Positions 8,026 through 16,997 of a DNA stretch of 61,856 nucleotides are shown piece after piece (within the stretch, counting starts at the first letter, position 1; each line of letters opens with the position of its first letter). Under the pieces are notes generated by a model, which was not told where the DNA came from, searched no databases, and worked only from the letters and a program-made list of their open reading frames with translations. Origin of the DNA: an uncultured Rhodospirillales bacterium (lineage in GTDB: Bacteria; Pseudomonadota; Alphaproteobacteria; Azospirillales; Azospirillaceae); the NCBI GenBank assembly GCA_903856295.1, contig CAIOBP010000205.1, positions 1 through 61,856 on the forward strand, written 5' to 3'. Made by a program: the position numbers and the translations under genes.

Positions 8026-8976
8026 CTACCGACTCATCACCTGAATCACCGTCGGCCCCAGAATCACCACGAACAGCACCGGCAGGAAGAACACGATCAT
8101 CGGCACCGTCAGAGTCGCGGGCAGCGAGGCGGCCTTCTTCTCGGCCATGGCCAGCCGGTGCTCGCGGTTTTCCTGGGCGGCGGTGCGCAGGGCCGCGGTC
8201 AGCGGCGTGCCGTAGCGGTCGGCCTGAATCAGGGTGGTGGCCACCGCCTTGACCGCCGGCAGGCCGGTGCGGGCGGTGAGATTTTCCAGTGCCACCCGGC
8301 GGTCGGGCAGATAGGCCAGCTCGGCGGTGGTCAGTTCCAGCTCCTCGGCCAGTTCGGGATAGCTGTCGCCGATTTCGCGCGCCACCCGGCCGAACGCCGC
8401 TTCCATGGAAAGGCCGGACTCGACGCAGATCAACAGCAGATCCAGCGCGTCGGGAAAGCCCAGGGTGAAGGCGCTCTGCCGCTTCTGAATCGCGTTCTGC
8501 ATCAGGATGTTGGGCAGATAGACCCCGATCACCATGGCCAGAAACACCGCGCCCGGCCGCAGCTCGGGCCGGATCGGCGGCTGCGCCGCGCCATAGAGGT
8601 TGAGCAGCGCGAACAGCAGGAACAGAATCGGCGTGCCGGCGCGGGCGGCGGCGAACTTGGCCACGGCATTGGGATCGCGCCAGTTGGCCTGGAGCAGCTT
8701 GGCCTTCAGCTCGTCGCCGGCGAAGAGCTGGCGCAGCTTCAGCCGGTCGGTGATGGTGCTGAGCAGGGTCGGCTTGGCCAGGCGCAGCCGGGAGCGCGGC
8801 CCGGACTCCTGATGACGGACGCGCAACTCCTCGCGCCGCCGCGTCACCGAGCGCAGCCGGGCCTGCATCGGGTCGGGCTGGACATAGGGCAGCACGAAAG
8901 CCAGCACCGAGACGAAAACCCCGGCCACCGACAGCAGGATGATCAGCAGCGAGGGGTCGAAGCGGGAAAAATCCAT
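8026..8976 (-). CDS. tadC: Tad pilus inner-membrane platform protein TadC
   Basis: One of the two polytopic platform proteins of the Tad (type IVc) pilus assembly machine. It has 316 residues, an N-terminal hydrophobic helix (LLIILLSVAGVFVSVLAF), a GspF/T2SSF domain with FPDALDLLLICVESGLSMEAA, and C-terminal membrane helices ending LPVLFVVILGPTVIQV. It follows tadB by 15 bases in the same direction, forming an operon tadA-tadB-tadC. Paralogy with TadB makes the B/C assignment rest on gene order and length. Confidence 0.88.
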   Translation of the reverse strand: MDFSRFDPSLLIILLSVAGVFVSVLAFVLPYVQPDPMQARLRSVTRRREELRVRHQESGPRSRLRLAKPTLLSTITDRLKLRQLFAGDELKAKLLQANWRDPNAVAKFAAARAGTPILFLLFALLNLYGAAQPPIRPELRPGAVFLAMVIGVYLPNILMQNAIQKRQSAFTLGFPDALDLLLICVESGLSMEAAFGRVAREIGDSYPELAEELELTTAELAYLPDRRVALENLTARTGLPAVKAVATTLIQADRYGTPLTAALRTAAQENREHRLAMAEKKAASLPATLTVPMIVFFLPVLFVVILGPTVIQVMSR

Positions 8977-8991
8977 GACCGCGATCCTCGC

Positions 8992-9969
8992 CTAGATCTT
9001 GAAATTGATCATGCGCTGCATGACCAGCACGCCGAGCACCATCCAGCTCGCCCCCCCGGCGAGCATGATGTTGCCGGTGCTGGTGGAGAACAGCAGGTTC
9101 ATGTAGTTGGGATTGAGGATCCAGATCGCGCCGCCGACCAGGAACGGCAGCGCGCCGATGATCATCGCCGAGGATTTCGCCTCCGACGACATGGCGGTGA
9201 TCTTGTCCCGCAGCCGCTTGCGCGATCTCAGCACGTTGGAGAGGTTTTCCAGCGTCGCCGCGAGATTGCCGCCGGTCTGCTGCTGAATGGTCAGCACCAC
9301 CGCGAAAAACTGGTATTCGGGGGTCGGCATCCGCTCCAGGCCGCGCTCCAGCGCCTGATCGGTGCTGACGCCCAGGCGCTGGGCCTCGACCAGCATGCGG
9401 AACTCGAACCCCACCGGGTCCGGCACCTCGCGGCCAACGATGCGCAGGCATTCGCCCACCGGCAGGCCGGTGCGGGCGCCGCGCACCAGAATGTCGAGAG
9501 CATCGGCGAACAGCGAAGTGAAGCGGCGCTGGCGCCGGTTGATCATGAAGGTCAGCACCTTGCGCGGCAGCGCCACCCCGCCGGCGACGGTTCCGGCCAG
9601 GCAGGCGATCTTCGACAACCCCATCGACAGCAGCCAGCCCCCGGTGACCAGCGCCGCCAGGGCGCTGAAGCCGAAATAGCCGGCAACGCTGACCGACAGG
9701 CCCGACTGCTCGATCAGCGACTTCAGGGTGTCGCGGCGGCGGGCGCGCTGCTGCTCCATCTCCTTGATCTTGTTTTGAATCATCCGCTGACGGTTGCGGG
9801 CGTGAACATCGCCGCCGCCGCTGGCGTCGCGCCCCCCCGGCCCCAGCGCCTCCAGCCGCCGCCGGAGCAGCGCCGCCTCGGAGAAGCGCGCCTGATGGAG
9901 GGAAATCAGCGGCAGCGCCACCCCCAGCAGCAGCAGCACCGCGACGCCGCCGAAGACGAAAATATCCAT
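8992..9969 (-). CDS. tadB: Tad pilus inner-membrane platform protein TadB
   Basis: A GspF-type platform protein of 325 residues. It starts with a membrane helix (MDIFVFGGVAVLLLLGVAL), has two more hydrophobic segments near residues 85-125, then the T2SSF domain FADALDILVRGARTGLPVG and QQTGGNLAATLENLSNVLR, and a terminal helix pair. It is expected to work with TadC and the TadA ATPase to polymerise the pilin. It is spaced 21 bases after tadA and 15 bases before tadC, consistent with one transcript. Confidence 0.88.
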   Translation of the reverse strand: MDIFVFGGVAVLLLLGVALPLISLHQARFSEAALLRRRLEALGPGGRDASGGGDVHARNRQRMIQNKIKEMEQQRARRRDTLKSLIEQSGLSVSVAGYFGFSALAALVTGGWLLSMGLSKIACLAGTVAGGVALPRKVLTFMINRRQRRFTSLFADALDILVRGARTGLPVGECLRIVGREVPDPVGFEFRMLVEAQRLGVSTDQALERGLERMPTPEYQFFAVVLTIQQQTGGNLAATLENLSNVLRSRKRLRDKITAMSSEAKSSAMIIGALPFLVGGAIWILNPNYMNLLFSTSTGNIMLAGGASWMVLGVLVMQRMINFKI

Positions 9970-9990
9970 GGCTTCGCCCCTCCCCTTTCC

Positions 9991-11475
9991 CTAGACCGCC
10001 TTTTCGATCGCGGCCATCAGCTCGCGCTCAAGACCGTAGTAGCGCGCCTTGTCGTAAAAGCGCGGGCGGATGCCGGTGGAGCGGTGGCGGCCGAGCACCT
10101 TGCCCGCCGAATCCTCACCGAGATACTCGTAGACGAACAGGTCCTGCATGACGATGACGTCGCCTTCCATGCCCATCACCTCGGTGACGTGGGTGATCTT
10201 GCGGGTGCCGTCGCGCAGGCGCTGGGCCTGAATGATCAGGTCGAGAGCCGAGGAGATCTGCTCGCGCACCGCCCGCGCCGGCAGGCTGAAGCCACCCATG
10301 GCGATCATGTTTTCCAGCCGCGACGACGCCTCGCGCGGGGTGTTGGCGTGGAGCGTGCCCATCGAGCCGTCATGGCCGGTGTTCATGGCCTGCAGCAGGT
10401 CGAACGCCTCGGGACCGCGCACCTCGCCGACGATGATCCGCTCCGGCCGCATGCGCAGGCAGTTGCGCACCAGATCGCGCATGGTGATCTCGCCTGCGCC
10501 TTCGAGGTTCTTCGGCCGGGTTTCGAGCCGGACGACATGGGGCTGCTGGAGCTGAAGCTCGGCGGCGTCCTCGCAGGTGACCACGCGCTCACCACTCTCG
10601 ATGAACTGGGTCAGGCAATTGAGCAGCGTCGTTTTGCCGCTGCCGGTGCCGCCGGAAATCAGGATGTTGCAGCGGCTGGCTCCGGCGATCCGCATCACGG
10701 CGGCGCATTCCGGGGTGACGCTGTTGAACGACACCAGCTTGTCGAGGGTAAGCTTTTCCTTCTTGAACTTGCGGATGGTCAGGCTCGGGCCGTCCAGCGA
10801 CAGCGGCGGCGCGATGACGTTGACGCGCGAGCCGTCGATCAGGCGGGCGTCGCAGATCGGGCTGGTCTCGTCGACCCGGCGACCGACGGCGCTGACGATA
10901 CGCTGGCAGATATTCATGAGCTGGGCGTTGTCGCGGAAGCGCACCGACGTCAGCTCGATCTTGCCATTGACTTCGATGTAAACCTTGTCGGCACCGTTGA
11001 CCATGATGTCGGCGATGTCGTCGCGGCACAACAGCGGCTCCAGCGGGCCGAGACCGAGGACATCGTCGCATATCTCGCGGATCAGCGCCTCTTCCTTGCT
11101 CGGACTGAGCAGCACCCCCTTGACGTGGATGATCTCGCGGCAGATGTCGGACAGCTCGTCCCGCTTGGCGCCCGTGTCCATCCGCCCCAGTTCGGTGAGA
11201 TCGACGGCGCTGAGCAGCGCGTCGAACACCGCGGTCTTCATCTTGTAATGGGCTTCGTCCTGGGGCACGGCCTCGGCGGGAGCGGCATTGACCGGCGGCG
11301 GCGCGGCGGGTTTGGGCTTGGGCTTGGGCGGCGGCGACGCTTCGGCCTTCGCCGGGGCGGGTTGCTCGAAATTTTCCACCACCGGAGCGGGCGAAAGCGG
11401 ACTCTCCGCCGCCTTGGCCGCCTCGGTCAGCACGGCCGGAGGCGGCTTCGGCGCATCGGCACGCTTGCCAAACAT
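9991..11475 (-). CDS. cpaF: Tad pilus assembly ATPase TadA/CpaF
   Basis: Secretion-type hexameric ATPase that powers Tad pilus assembly. It has 494 residues: a Pro/Ala-rich N-terminal linker (about 1-75), an N-terminal all-alpha domain, then the RecA-like core with Walker [14 protein letters not shown] (Lys281), the Asp box and the His box of the family ([17 protein letters not shown]). The start [10 protein letters not shown] at 11475 has AGGGAGGA about seven bases upstream, which decides it over the longer open frame. The genes for pilin, secretin and CpaE-like ATPase that usually precede it are not in the window; a divergent membrane-protein gene is there instead. Confidence 0.92.
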   Translation of the reverse strand: MFGKRADAPKPPPAVLTEAAKAAESPLSPAPVVENFEQPAPAKAEASPPPKPKPKPAAPPPVNAAPAEAVPQDEAHYKMKTAVFDALLSAVDLTELGRMDTGAKRDELSDICREIIHVKGVLLSPSKEEALIREICDDVLGLGPLEPLLCRDDIADIMVNGADKVYIEVNGKIELTSVRFRDNAQLMNICQRIVSAVGRRVDETSPICDARLIDGSRVNVIAPPLSLDGPSLTIRKFKKEKLTLDKLVSFNSVTPECAAVMRIAGASRCNILISGGTGSGKTTLLNCLTQFIESGERVVTCEDAAELQLQQPHVVRLETRPKNLEGAGEITMRDLVRNCLRMRPERIIVGEVRGPEAFDLLQAMNTGHDGSMGTLHANTPREASSRLENMIAMGGFSLPARAVREQISSALDLIIQAQRLRDGTRKITHVTEVMGMEGDVIVMQDLFVYEYLGEDSAGKVLGRHRSTGIRPRFYDKARYYGLERELMAAIEKAV

Positions 11476-11681
11476 GCTTGCTGTCCTCCCTGTCGGCGTG
11501 TCCCGGCCTGTCGGCGGCTCCCGGCATCGGGATTTCGCGGTCACGCCCGGCGCTCAGTGTGGGGTTCGCGGCCGGTCGGGTCAAGCCCCGCCATTGCGGC
11601 GCCCCGCCCGCCCTGCTACACGCTGAAGCCAGCCGCCCGTCAGCGGCCACACCCCGTCGGCGCCACAAAAGGATCAGCCCC

Positions 11682-12260
11682 GTGATACGCCCCCTCTACG
11701 ATTGGACCATGCGTCAGGCCGAGCGCAAAAACGCGGTTTGGGTGCTGGCGGCGGTTTCGTTCATCGAAAGCTCGGTGTTTCCGATTCCGCCGGACATCCT
11801 GCTGATCCCGATCGTGCTGGCCAACCGCCAGCGGGCCTTCGTGATCGCGGCGATCTGCACCGTCGCCTCGGTGCTGGGCGGCTGGCTCGGCTATGCCATC
11901 GGCTATTTTCTGTTCGAGAGCGTCGGCCGGCAGGTGCTGACCTTCTATCACGTGATGGACGCCTATTTGCACCTTCAGGCGCTCTTTCAGGAGTGGGGGG
12001 TGTGGGTGATCGTCATCAAGGGCATGACGCCGATTCCCTTCAAGCTGCTGACCATCGCGTCCGGCGCCTTTCATTTTTCCCTGCTGTGGTTCACCATCGC
12101 GTCGGTGATCTCGCGCTCGGTGCGCTTCTTCCTGGTGGCGGCGCTGCTCTGGAAGTATGGCGAGCCGGTGCGGACCTTCATCGAGAAGCGGCTGACCCTG
12201 CTGACCACCGCCTTCGTGGTGCTGCTGATCGGCGGCGTTCTCGCCATCAAACTGCTGTGA
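11682..12260 (+). CDS. DedA/YqaA-family membrane protein
   Basis: A polytopic membrane protein of 192 residues from the DedA superfamily (YqaA branch), probably involved in lipid scrambling or membrane homeostasis. Family marks are FIESSVFPIPPDILLIP near the N-terminus and GMTPIPFKLLTIASGAF with the conserved Pro/Lys. The GTG at 11682 gives the conserved beginning IRPLYDWTM and has AAGGAT a suitable distance upstream; an ATG at 11709 would remove these residues. It overlaps dsbB by 4 bases, so the two are co-translated. Confidence 0.85.
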   Translation: MIRPLYDWTMRQAERKNAVWVLAAVSFIESSVFPIPPDILLIPIVLANRQRAFVIAAICTVASVLGGWLGYAIGYFLFESVGRQVLTFYHVMDAYLHLQALFQEWGVWVIVIKGMTPIPFKLLTIASGAFHFSLLWFTIASVISRSVRFFLVAALLWKYGEPVRTFIEKRLTLLTTAFVVLLIGGVLAIKLL

Positions 12261-12796
12261 CGGGGCAGACCTTGGACGAGCTTCACCCCCCCACCCTCTG
12301 GGAGCGGGCGACTTCGGGCTGGCGGGCGCCGGCCCTGCTCGCGGCCGGCGGCATTCTGGTGATCAACGCCGCGCTGTTTCTCCAATTCGGCCTCGGCGTT
12401 CAGCCCTGCGTGCTGTGCGTCTACCAGCGCATTCCGTATCTGGTGGTCGCGACGCTGGGGACCACCGCCCTGGTGTTCGGCCGCCGCCGCAGGGTGCGGG
12501 TGGCGCTGCTGGCCCTGAGCGCCCTGGCCCTGCTGATCGGATGCGCCATCGCGGTCTTTCACCTCGGAATCGAAAATCACTGGTGGGCGGGCACCGCCGG
12601 CTGCGGCGTTCCGCCGCCCGCCGCCACGGTCGAGGAACTGCGGGCGCGGCTGCTCACCGGGCCGGTGGTGCGCTGCGACGAGGTCTCGTGGTCGCTGTTC
12701 GGCATTTCGCTCGCCGGCTACAACATTCCCCTGACCCTGGCCATGGCGACCTTCGCCATCTCCGCCGCCCGGAAAGCCGCGCGAGCGCGGAGCTGA
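12257..12796 (+). CDS. dsbB: disulfide bond formation protein B
   Basis: Inner-membrane quinone reductase that reoxidises DsbA. It has 179 residues and four hydrophobic helices. The first periplasmic Cys pair is in QPCVLCVYQR, and the second pair is formed by Cys in GTAGCGVPPP and GPVVRCDEVSW. The start is taken as the GTG at 12257, whose last two bases begin the stop codon of the upstream gene; a TTG at 12272 is an alternative. It ends 21 bases before the convergent HNH gene. No dsbA is in the window. Confidence 0.88.
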   Translation: MTGQTLDELHPPTLWERATSGWRAPALLAAGGILVINAALFLQFGLGVQPCVLCVYQRIPYLVVATLGTTALVFGRRRRVRVALLALSALALLIGCAIAVFHLGIENHWWAGTAGCGVPPPAATVEELRARLLTGPVVRCDEVSWSLFGISLAGYNIPLTLAMATFAISAARKAARARS

Positions 12797-12817
12797 GGTC
12801 CCGGTTTCGACGTCCCC

Positions 12818-13405
12818 TCAGCCCTGTTCCAGTTCGGTGTCCCAATATAAAAAATCCCGCCAGCTTTCGTGCAGAAAGTTTGGCGGGAACTGGCGGCCGT
12901 TCTCCTGAAGCTCGAACGCCGAAGGCCGGAACGGCGGACTGAGCGGGATCATGCCGCATTGCCGGGGCAAGCGGTCGCCCTTGATGAGGTTGCACACCGA
13001 ACAGCTGGTCACGACATTTTCCCAACTGGTTCGCCCGCCCTTGCTGCGGGGGACCACATGGTCGAAGGTCAGCTCCGGAGTCGGAAACGACTCGCCGCAA
13101 TACTGGCAGGTGAAGCTGTCGCGCAGAAACACGTTGAAGCGCGTGAAGGCGGGGGTACGGCTGGCCGGAATGTACTCTTTCAGCGAGATGACGCTGGGCA
13201 GCCTGATACCGACGCGCGGCGTGCGCACGATTCGGTCATAATGGGAAACGATGTTCACCCGGCCCAGCACCACCGCCTTGATAGCGTCCTGCCACGACCA
13301 GAGCGACAAAGGGAAATAGCTGAGCGGACGGAAATCCGCGTTCAGCACCAGGGCCGGACAATGGTCGGGTGGAGGAACCAACGGCCACTCCCTCGTCATA
13401 TCCAT
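12818..13405 (-). CDS. HNH endonuclease
   Basis: A protein of 195 residues of the small HNH family widespread in alphaproteobacterial chromosomes. The zinc-binding Cys pair is in FTCQYCGESF, the catalytic His region is LTFDHVVPRSKGGRTSWEN, and the second Cys pair is in TSCSVCNLIKGDR. Its N-terminal part (ALVLNADFRPLSYFPLSLWS) is also typical of this family. The biological role is not established; it is not obviously part of a restriction system or phage here. It is convergent with dsbB and divergent from glgC. Confidence 0.85.
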   Translation of the reverse strand: MDMTREWPLVPPPDHCPALVLNADFRPLSYFPLSLWSWQDAIKAVVLGRVNIVSHYDRIVRTPRVGIRLPSVISLKEYIPASRTPAFTRFNVFLRDSFTCQYCGESFPTPELTFDHVVPRSKGGRTSWENVVTSCSVCNLIKGDRLPRQCGMIPLSPPFRPSAFELQENGRQFPPNFLHESWRDFLYWDTELEQG

Positions 13406-13652
13406 CCCGGATGGCCACCCTCAGGCCACCGGACGCGGGCGATTGATAGCCGATTCGCCCGCAAAACTCAATCCGTTGCGTACCGCAGCGCGGAAAACAT
13501 CATCAAGCGGTCACAAAACGGCCGGACGCCGGCGGACCGAACCGGGGACCGGCCGGCCAAACTTAGTGCGCGCCCCTATGGTGCGGTGCCGCAAAACATG
13601 TCATTATCGGGTCGGCTGAGTGGCCTGCTCGAACAATCAAAGGCTTTCTTCG

Positions 13653-14912
13653 ATGCTTGATAAACGGGACCTGCCAACCTCGCCGCGGCGGGCGATCGCC
13701 CTGGTGCTGGCGGGCGGACGGGGCAGCCGCCTGAAGCAGCTCACCGATCGCCGGGCCAAGCCGGCGGTTCACTTCGGGGGCAAGTACAGGATCATCGACT
13801 TCGCGCTGTCGAACTGCATCAACTCCGGCTTCCGGCGCATCAGCGTCATCACCCAATACAAGTCCCACAGCCTGCTGCGCCACCTTCAGCGCGGCTGGGG
13901 CTACCTGCGCGGCGAAATGGGCGAGTTTTGCGACTTTCTGCCGGCGCAGCAGCGCATCGACGAAACCTCGTGGTATCAGGGCACCGCCGACGCGGTGTAT
14001 CAGAATCTCGACATTCTGCGCGCCCAGCGGCCCGAATACGTTCTGATTTTGGCTGGCGATCACATCTATAAGATGGATTACGCCGCCATGCTGCTCGAGC
14101 ACATCTATCACAGCGCCGACCTGACCGTGCCCTGCGTCGAGGTCGACCGCAGCGAGGCCTCGGGGTTCGGCGTCATGCACACCAACGAGCGGGGGCAGAT
14201 CGTCAGCTTCCTCGAGAAGCCCGCCGACCCGCCGCCGATCCCGGGCAAGCCCGACAAGTCGCTGGTGTCGATGGGCATTTACGTCTTCAACGCCGAGTTC
14301 CTGTTCAATCAGCTGGAGCGCGATGCCGCCGACCCGCTGTCCTCGCGGGACTTCGGCAAGGACATCATCCCCTATCTGGTGCCGCGGGCGCGGGTGATGG
14401 CCCATCGCTTCGCCGAGTCCTGCATCATGAACGAGGGCAGCTCCGAGCCCTATTGGCGGGACGTCGGCACCGTCGACGCCTATTGGGAAGCCAATCTCGA
14501 CCTGATCAGCGTCACGCCGAGCCTCAACATCTACGACCAGTCCTGGCCGATCTTCACCTATCAGGAACAGTTGCCGCCGGCCAAATTCGTCTTCGACCGC
14601 GACGACCGCCGGGGCACCGCCGTCGACAGTCTGGTCACCAGCGGCTGCATCGTCTCCGGCTCGACGGTGCGGCAGTCGCTGTTGTTCTACAATGTCCGGG
14701 TCAATTCGTTTTCCACCATCGAGCAGGCGGTGGTGCTGCCCGAATGCACCATCGGCCGCAATGTCCGGCTCAACAAGGTGGTGGTCGATCGCGGCTGCAA
14801 AATTCCCGATGGTCTGGTGGTGGGCGAGGACCCGGAGGAGGATGCCAAGCGCTTCTACCGCACGCCGAACGGCGTCACGCTGATCTGCCAGCCCGATCTC
14901 GACAAGCTTTAA
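13653..14912 (+). CDS. glgC: glucose-1-phosphate adenylyltransferase
   Basis: Makes ADP-glucose, the committed step of glycogen synthesis, in the cytoplasm. It has 419 residues. The nucleotidyltransferase loop [16 protein letters not shown] and the substrate segment [19 protein letters not shown] are intact, and the C-terminal left-handed beta-helix is present ([15 protein letters not shown]). The ATG at 13653 ([10 protein letters not shown]) is preferred over a GTG at 13620 because it matches the family start and has AAAGG upstream. It is followed after 18 bases by glgA, forming a glycogen operon. glgB and glgP are not seen. Confidence 0.95.
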   Translation: MLDKRDLPTSPRRAIALVLAGGRGSRLKQLTDRRAKPAVHFGGKYRIIDFALSNCINSGFRRISVITQYKSHSLLRHLQRGWGYLRGEMGEFCDFLPAQQRIDETSWYQGTADAVYQNLDILRAQRPEYVLILAGDHIYKMDYAAMLLEHIYHSADLTVPCVEVDRSEASGFGVMHTNERGQIVSFLEKPADPPPIPGKPDKSLVSMGIYVFNAEFLFNQLERDAADPLSSRDFGKDIIPYLVPRARVMAHRFAESCIMNEGSSEPYWRDVGTVDAYWEANLDLISVTPSLNIYDQSWPIFTYQEQLPPAKFVFDRDDRRGTAVDSLVTSGCIVSGSTVRQSLLFYNVRVNSFSTIEQAVVLPECTIGRNVRLNKVVVDRGCKIPDGLVVGEDPEEDAKRFYRTPNGVTLICQPDLDKL

Positions 14913-14930
14913 CCCCGACCCGAGCCGTTC

Positions 14931-16376
14931 ATGCGCGTTCTTTTCGTTACCTCCGAATGCTACCCGCTGGTCAAGACCGGGGGGCTGGCGGATGTCAGCG
15001 CCGCCCTGCCTCCGGCCCTCAACGGGCTCGGCGCCGATGCCAGGGTGCTGCTGCCCGGCTATCCCGCCGTGCTCGACGGGCTCGAGGGCAAAAGCACGGT
15101 GCGGACGCTGTCGGGGCTGCCCGGAGGCATCGGCGCCCGGCTGGTGGCGGGACGGCTGCCCGACGGCACCCCCGCCTATGCCATCGAGTCGGCGGAACTG
15201 TTCGCCCGGCCGGGCAACCCCTATCTCGCGCCCTCTGGAGAGAGCTGGGCCGACAATCATCTGCGCTTCGCGGCGCTGGGCTGGGTCGCCGCCGAGTTTG
15301 CCCGTCCGGCCGACGACAGCCAGTGGCGGCCCGAGATCATTCACGGCAACGACTGGCAGGCCGGGCTGATGCCGGCCTATGTCGCCTTTACCGGCAGCCA
15401 GCGGCCGGCGACGGTGATGACCATTCACAACATCGCCTATCAGGGCCAGTTTCCCGCCGCTTACCTCGCGGCGCTGCACCTGCCGGCCCACAGCTATCAC
15501 ATGCACGGGGTCGAGTATTATGGCGGCATCGGCTTTCTCAAGGCCGGGCTGTATTACGCCGACCGCCTGACCACGGTCAGCCCGAGCTATGCCCGGGAAA
15601 TCCAGTCCACCGAGCATGGCTGCGGCCTCGAAGGCCTGCTCGCCAGCCGGACCGACCATCTTTCCGGCATCCTCAACGGCGTCGATTACGAAATCTGGGA
15701 CCCGGCCATCGATCCCCATCTGGTCGAGCCCTACGACCACACCTGCCTCGAGGCCAAAGCCGCCAGCAAAGCCGCGCTTCAGGCCGAATTCGGGTTGGAG
15801 GTCAATCCGGCGGCGCCGCTGTTCGCCATGGTCTCGCGGCTCAACTGGCACAAGGGCGCCGATCTGCTGCCCGAGGTGCTGCCGGCGCTGTTCGCGCGCG
15901 GCGGGCAGGTGGTGCTGCTCGGGACCGGCGACAGCGGGCTGGAAAACAGCCTTTCCGCCCTCGCCGCCGCCCATCCGCGGTCGGCCGGCGTTCATATCGG
16001 CTATGACGAGGCCCAGGCCCATCGCATTCAGGCCGGCGCCGATGTCCTGCTGGTGCCCTCGCGCGCCGAGCCCTGCGGCCTGACCCAGCTCTACGCCATG
16101 CGCTACGGCACCCTGCCCCTGGTGCGCCGGACCGGCGGACTCGAGGACAGCGTGATCGACGCCACCCCGGCAGCCCTGACCGATGGCTGCGCCACCGGCT
16201 TCGCCTTCGACGAGGCGACCGCCCTCGGGCTGGGCTGGGCGATCCGCCGCGCCACCGACCTCTACCGCGCCCCCGAACGCTGGCGCGCCATGCAGCTGCG
16301 GGCGATGACCCGCGACTTCGGCTGGGCCGGCTCGGCCCGGGAGTACCTCGAGCTATACCGCGGGTTGGTGCGCTGA
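14931..16376 (+). CDS. glgA: glycogen synthase
   Basis: ADP-glucose-dependent GT5 enzyme that elongates alpha-1,4-glucan chains. It has 481 residues, the usual length. The N-terminal ADP-glucose-binding motif is in YPLVKTGGLADVSAALP, and the C-terminal GT-B domain carries VPSRAEPCGLTQLYAMRYG with the conserved Glu, and RRTGGLEDSV. It is co-transcribed with glgC. Its stop is followed by a cluster of strong palindromes that probably end transcription. Confidence 0.95.
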   Translation: MRVLFVTSECYPLVKTGGLADVSAALPPALNGLGADARVLLPGYPAVLDGLEGKSTVRTLSGLPGGIGARLVAGRLPDGTPAYAIESAELFARPGNPYLAPSGESWADNHLRFAALGWVAAEFARPADDSQWRPEIIHGNDWQAGLMPAYVAFTGSQRPATVMTIHNIAYQGQFPAAYLAALHLPAHSYHMHGVEYYGGIGFLKAGLYYADRLTTVSPSYAREIQSTEHGCGLEGLLASRTDHLSGILNGVDYEIWDPAIDPHLVEPYDHTCLEAKAASKAALQAEFGLEVNPAAPLFAMVSRLNWHKGADLLPEVLPALFARGGQVVLLGTGDSGLENSLSALAAAHPRSAGVHIGYDEAQAHRIQAGADVLLVPSRAEPCGLTQLYAMRYGTLPLVRRTGGLEDSVIDATPAALTDGCATGFAFDEATALGLGWAIRRATDLYRAPERWRAMQLRAMTRDFGWAGSAREYLELYRGLVR

Positions 16377-16384
16377 GCGTGAAA

Positions 16385-16440
16385 GCGAGGGGCCTTGCCC
16401 CTCGCGCTCCCTGCCTGGGGCCGAGGGCCCCAGACCCCGA
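16385..16440. repeat. double-hairpin intergenic repeat, copy A
   Basis: Two adjacent palindromes follow the glgA stop: GAGGGGCCTTGCCCCTC (16387-16403, extended by GC on each side) and CTGGGGCCGAGGGCCCCAG (16415-16433), then AGACCCCG. The same arrangement, hairpin core for core, is found inverted at the right end of the window (61802-61843). It probably acts as a terminator or mRNA-end element and looks like a dispersed repeat. Confidence 0.65.
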
Positions 16441-16443
16441 GAC

Positions 16444-16513
16444 CCTTTTCAAGAGAAGAGCCCCCGCCTGAGTGGTTTGAACCGCTCGATCTGGGCTCTT
16501 CTCTTGAAAAAGG
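16444..16513. repeat. nested long inverted repeat
   Basis: The outer arms (16444-16463 and 16493-16513, core CAAGAGAAGAGCCC and its complement) pair over 20 bases with one extra A. Inside them a second hairpin can form, GAGTGGTT with AACCGCTC, through one G-T pair. The element lies between two double-hairpin repeats, in the gap between glgA and the convergent cupin gene. It could be a bidirectional terminator or a small non-autonomous mobile sequence; no protein is encoded. Confidence 0.6.
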
Positions 16514-16522
16514 TAATGGGTT

Positions 16523-16573
16523 CCAAGGGTCTGCGACCCTTGGCGGGGGTGCAGGGGGGCGGCGCCCCCTTGC
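16523..16573. repeat. double-hairpin intergenic repeat, copy B
   Basis: A hairpin CCAAGGGT-CTGCG-ACCCTTGG (16523-16543) is followed by GCGGGGGTGCA and a second GC-only hairpin around GGGGGCGGCGCCCCC (16552-16573). On the minus strand the order is hairpin, ACCCCCGCC, hairpin, AACCC. This is the same plan as copy C at 43146-43188, where ACCCGCC links the two hairpins and AAACC follows. Confidence 0.6.
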
Positions 16574-16574
16574 C

Positions 16575-16997
16575 TTACCGCCCCGGCGCCCAGCCCGGCG
16601 CGGCCAGTTCGAAGCCGGCGAAGTCGAAGGCGGGCGAGACGGTGCAACCGACCAGGGTCCAGTCGCCGAGGGAGCGGGCGGCTTGCCAAGCTCCGGCGGG
16701 TATTACGGCCTGGGGACGCTGACCGGCGCTGAGATCGGGGCCGAGCGCGAGGGTCGATTCGGTCGTTCCGTCCGCGGAAAGACCGAGGGCGAGCGGAGCC
16801 CCGGCGTACCAGTGCCAGATTTCCACCGCGTCGACCCGGTGCCAGTGCGAGCGTTCCCCGGCCGCAAGCAGGAAGTAGATCGCGGTGCAGGCGCCCCGGC
16901 CGCCATTGTCGCCGTGGTGGCGATAGCTCTCGACGTACCAGCCGCCCTCGGGATGGCGCTGCATCCCGAGCTTGGCGATGATTTCGCTGGCGGTCAT
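16575..16997 (-). CDS. cupin protein of the DUF985 family
   Basis: A small single-domain beta-barrel protein of 140 residues. It starts MTASEIIAKLGMQRHPEGGW and has the DUF985 signature TAIYFLLAAGERSHWHRVD plus EIWHWYAGAPL, with His residues that may bind a metal. The ligand and reaction are unknown. Its start overlaps the stop of the upstream GST gene by 4 bases, so it belongs to an operon gloB-GST-cupin. Confidence 0.82.
   Translation of the reverse strand: MTASEIIAKLGMQRHPEGGWYVESYRHHGDNGGRGACTAIYFLLAAGERSHWHRVDAVEIWHWYAGAPLALGLSADGTTESTLALGPDLSAGQRPQAVIPAGAWQAARSLGDWTLVGCTVSPAFDFAGFELAAPGWAPGR

Noticed and set aside
8158-11685. Very long plus-strand open frame (1175 codons) opposite the Tad genes
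   Set aside because: It runs antisense to three clearly conserved genes. Its translation is rich in Gly, Arg, Gln and His without any domain, as expected from the opposite strand of GC-rich genes with strong third-position bias.
13563-16022. Long minus-strand open frame (819 codons) opposite glgC and glgA
   Set aside because: glgC and glgA are complete and conserved on the plus strand; the opposite frame has no recognisable motif and is a composition effect.
16478-16487. GGTTTGAACC, similar to a tRNA T-loop
   Set aside because: It is the loop of the nested inverted repeat; no acceptor stem, anticodon arm or D-arm can be drawn around it.
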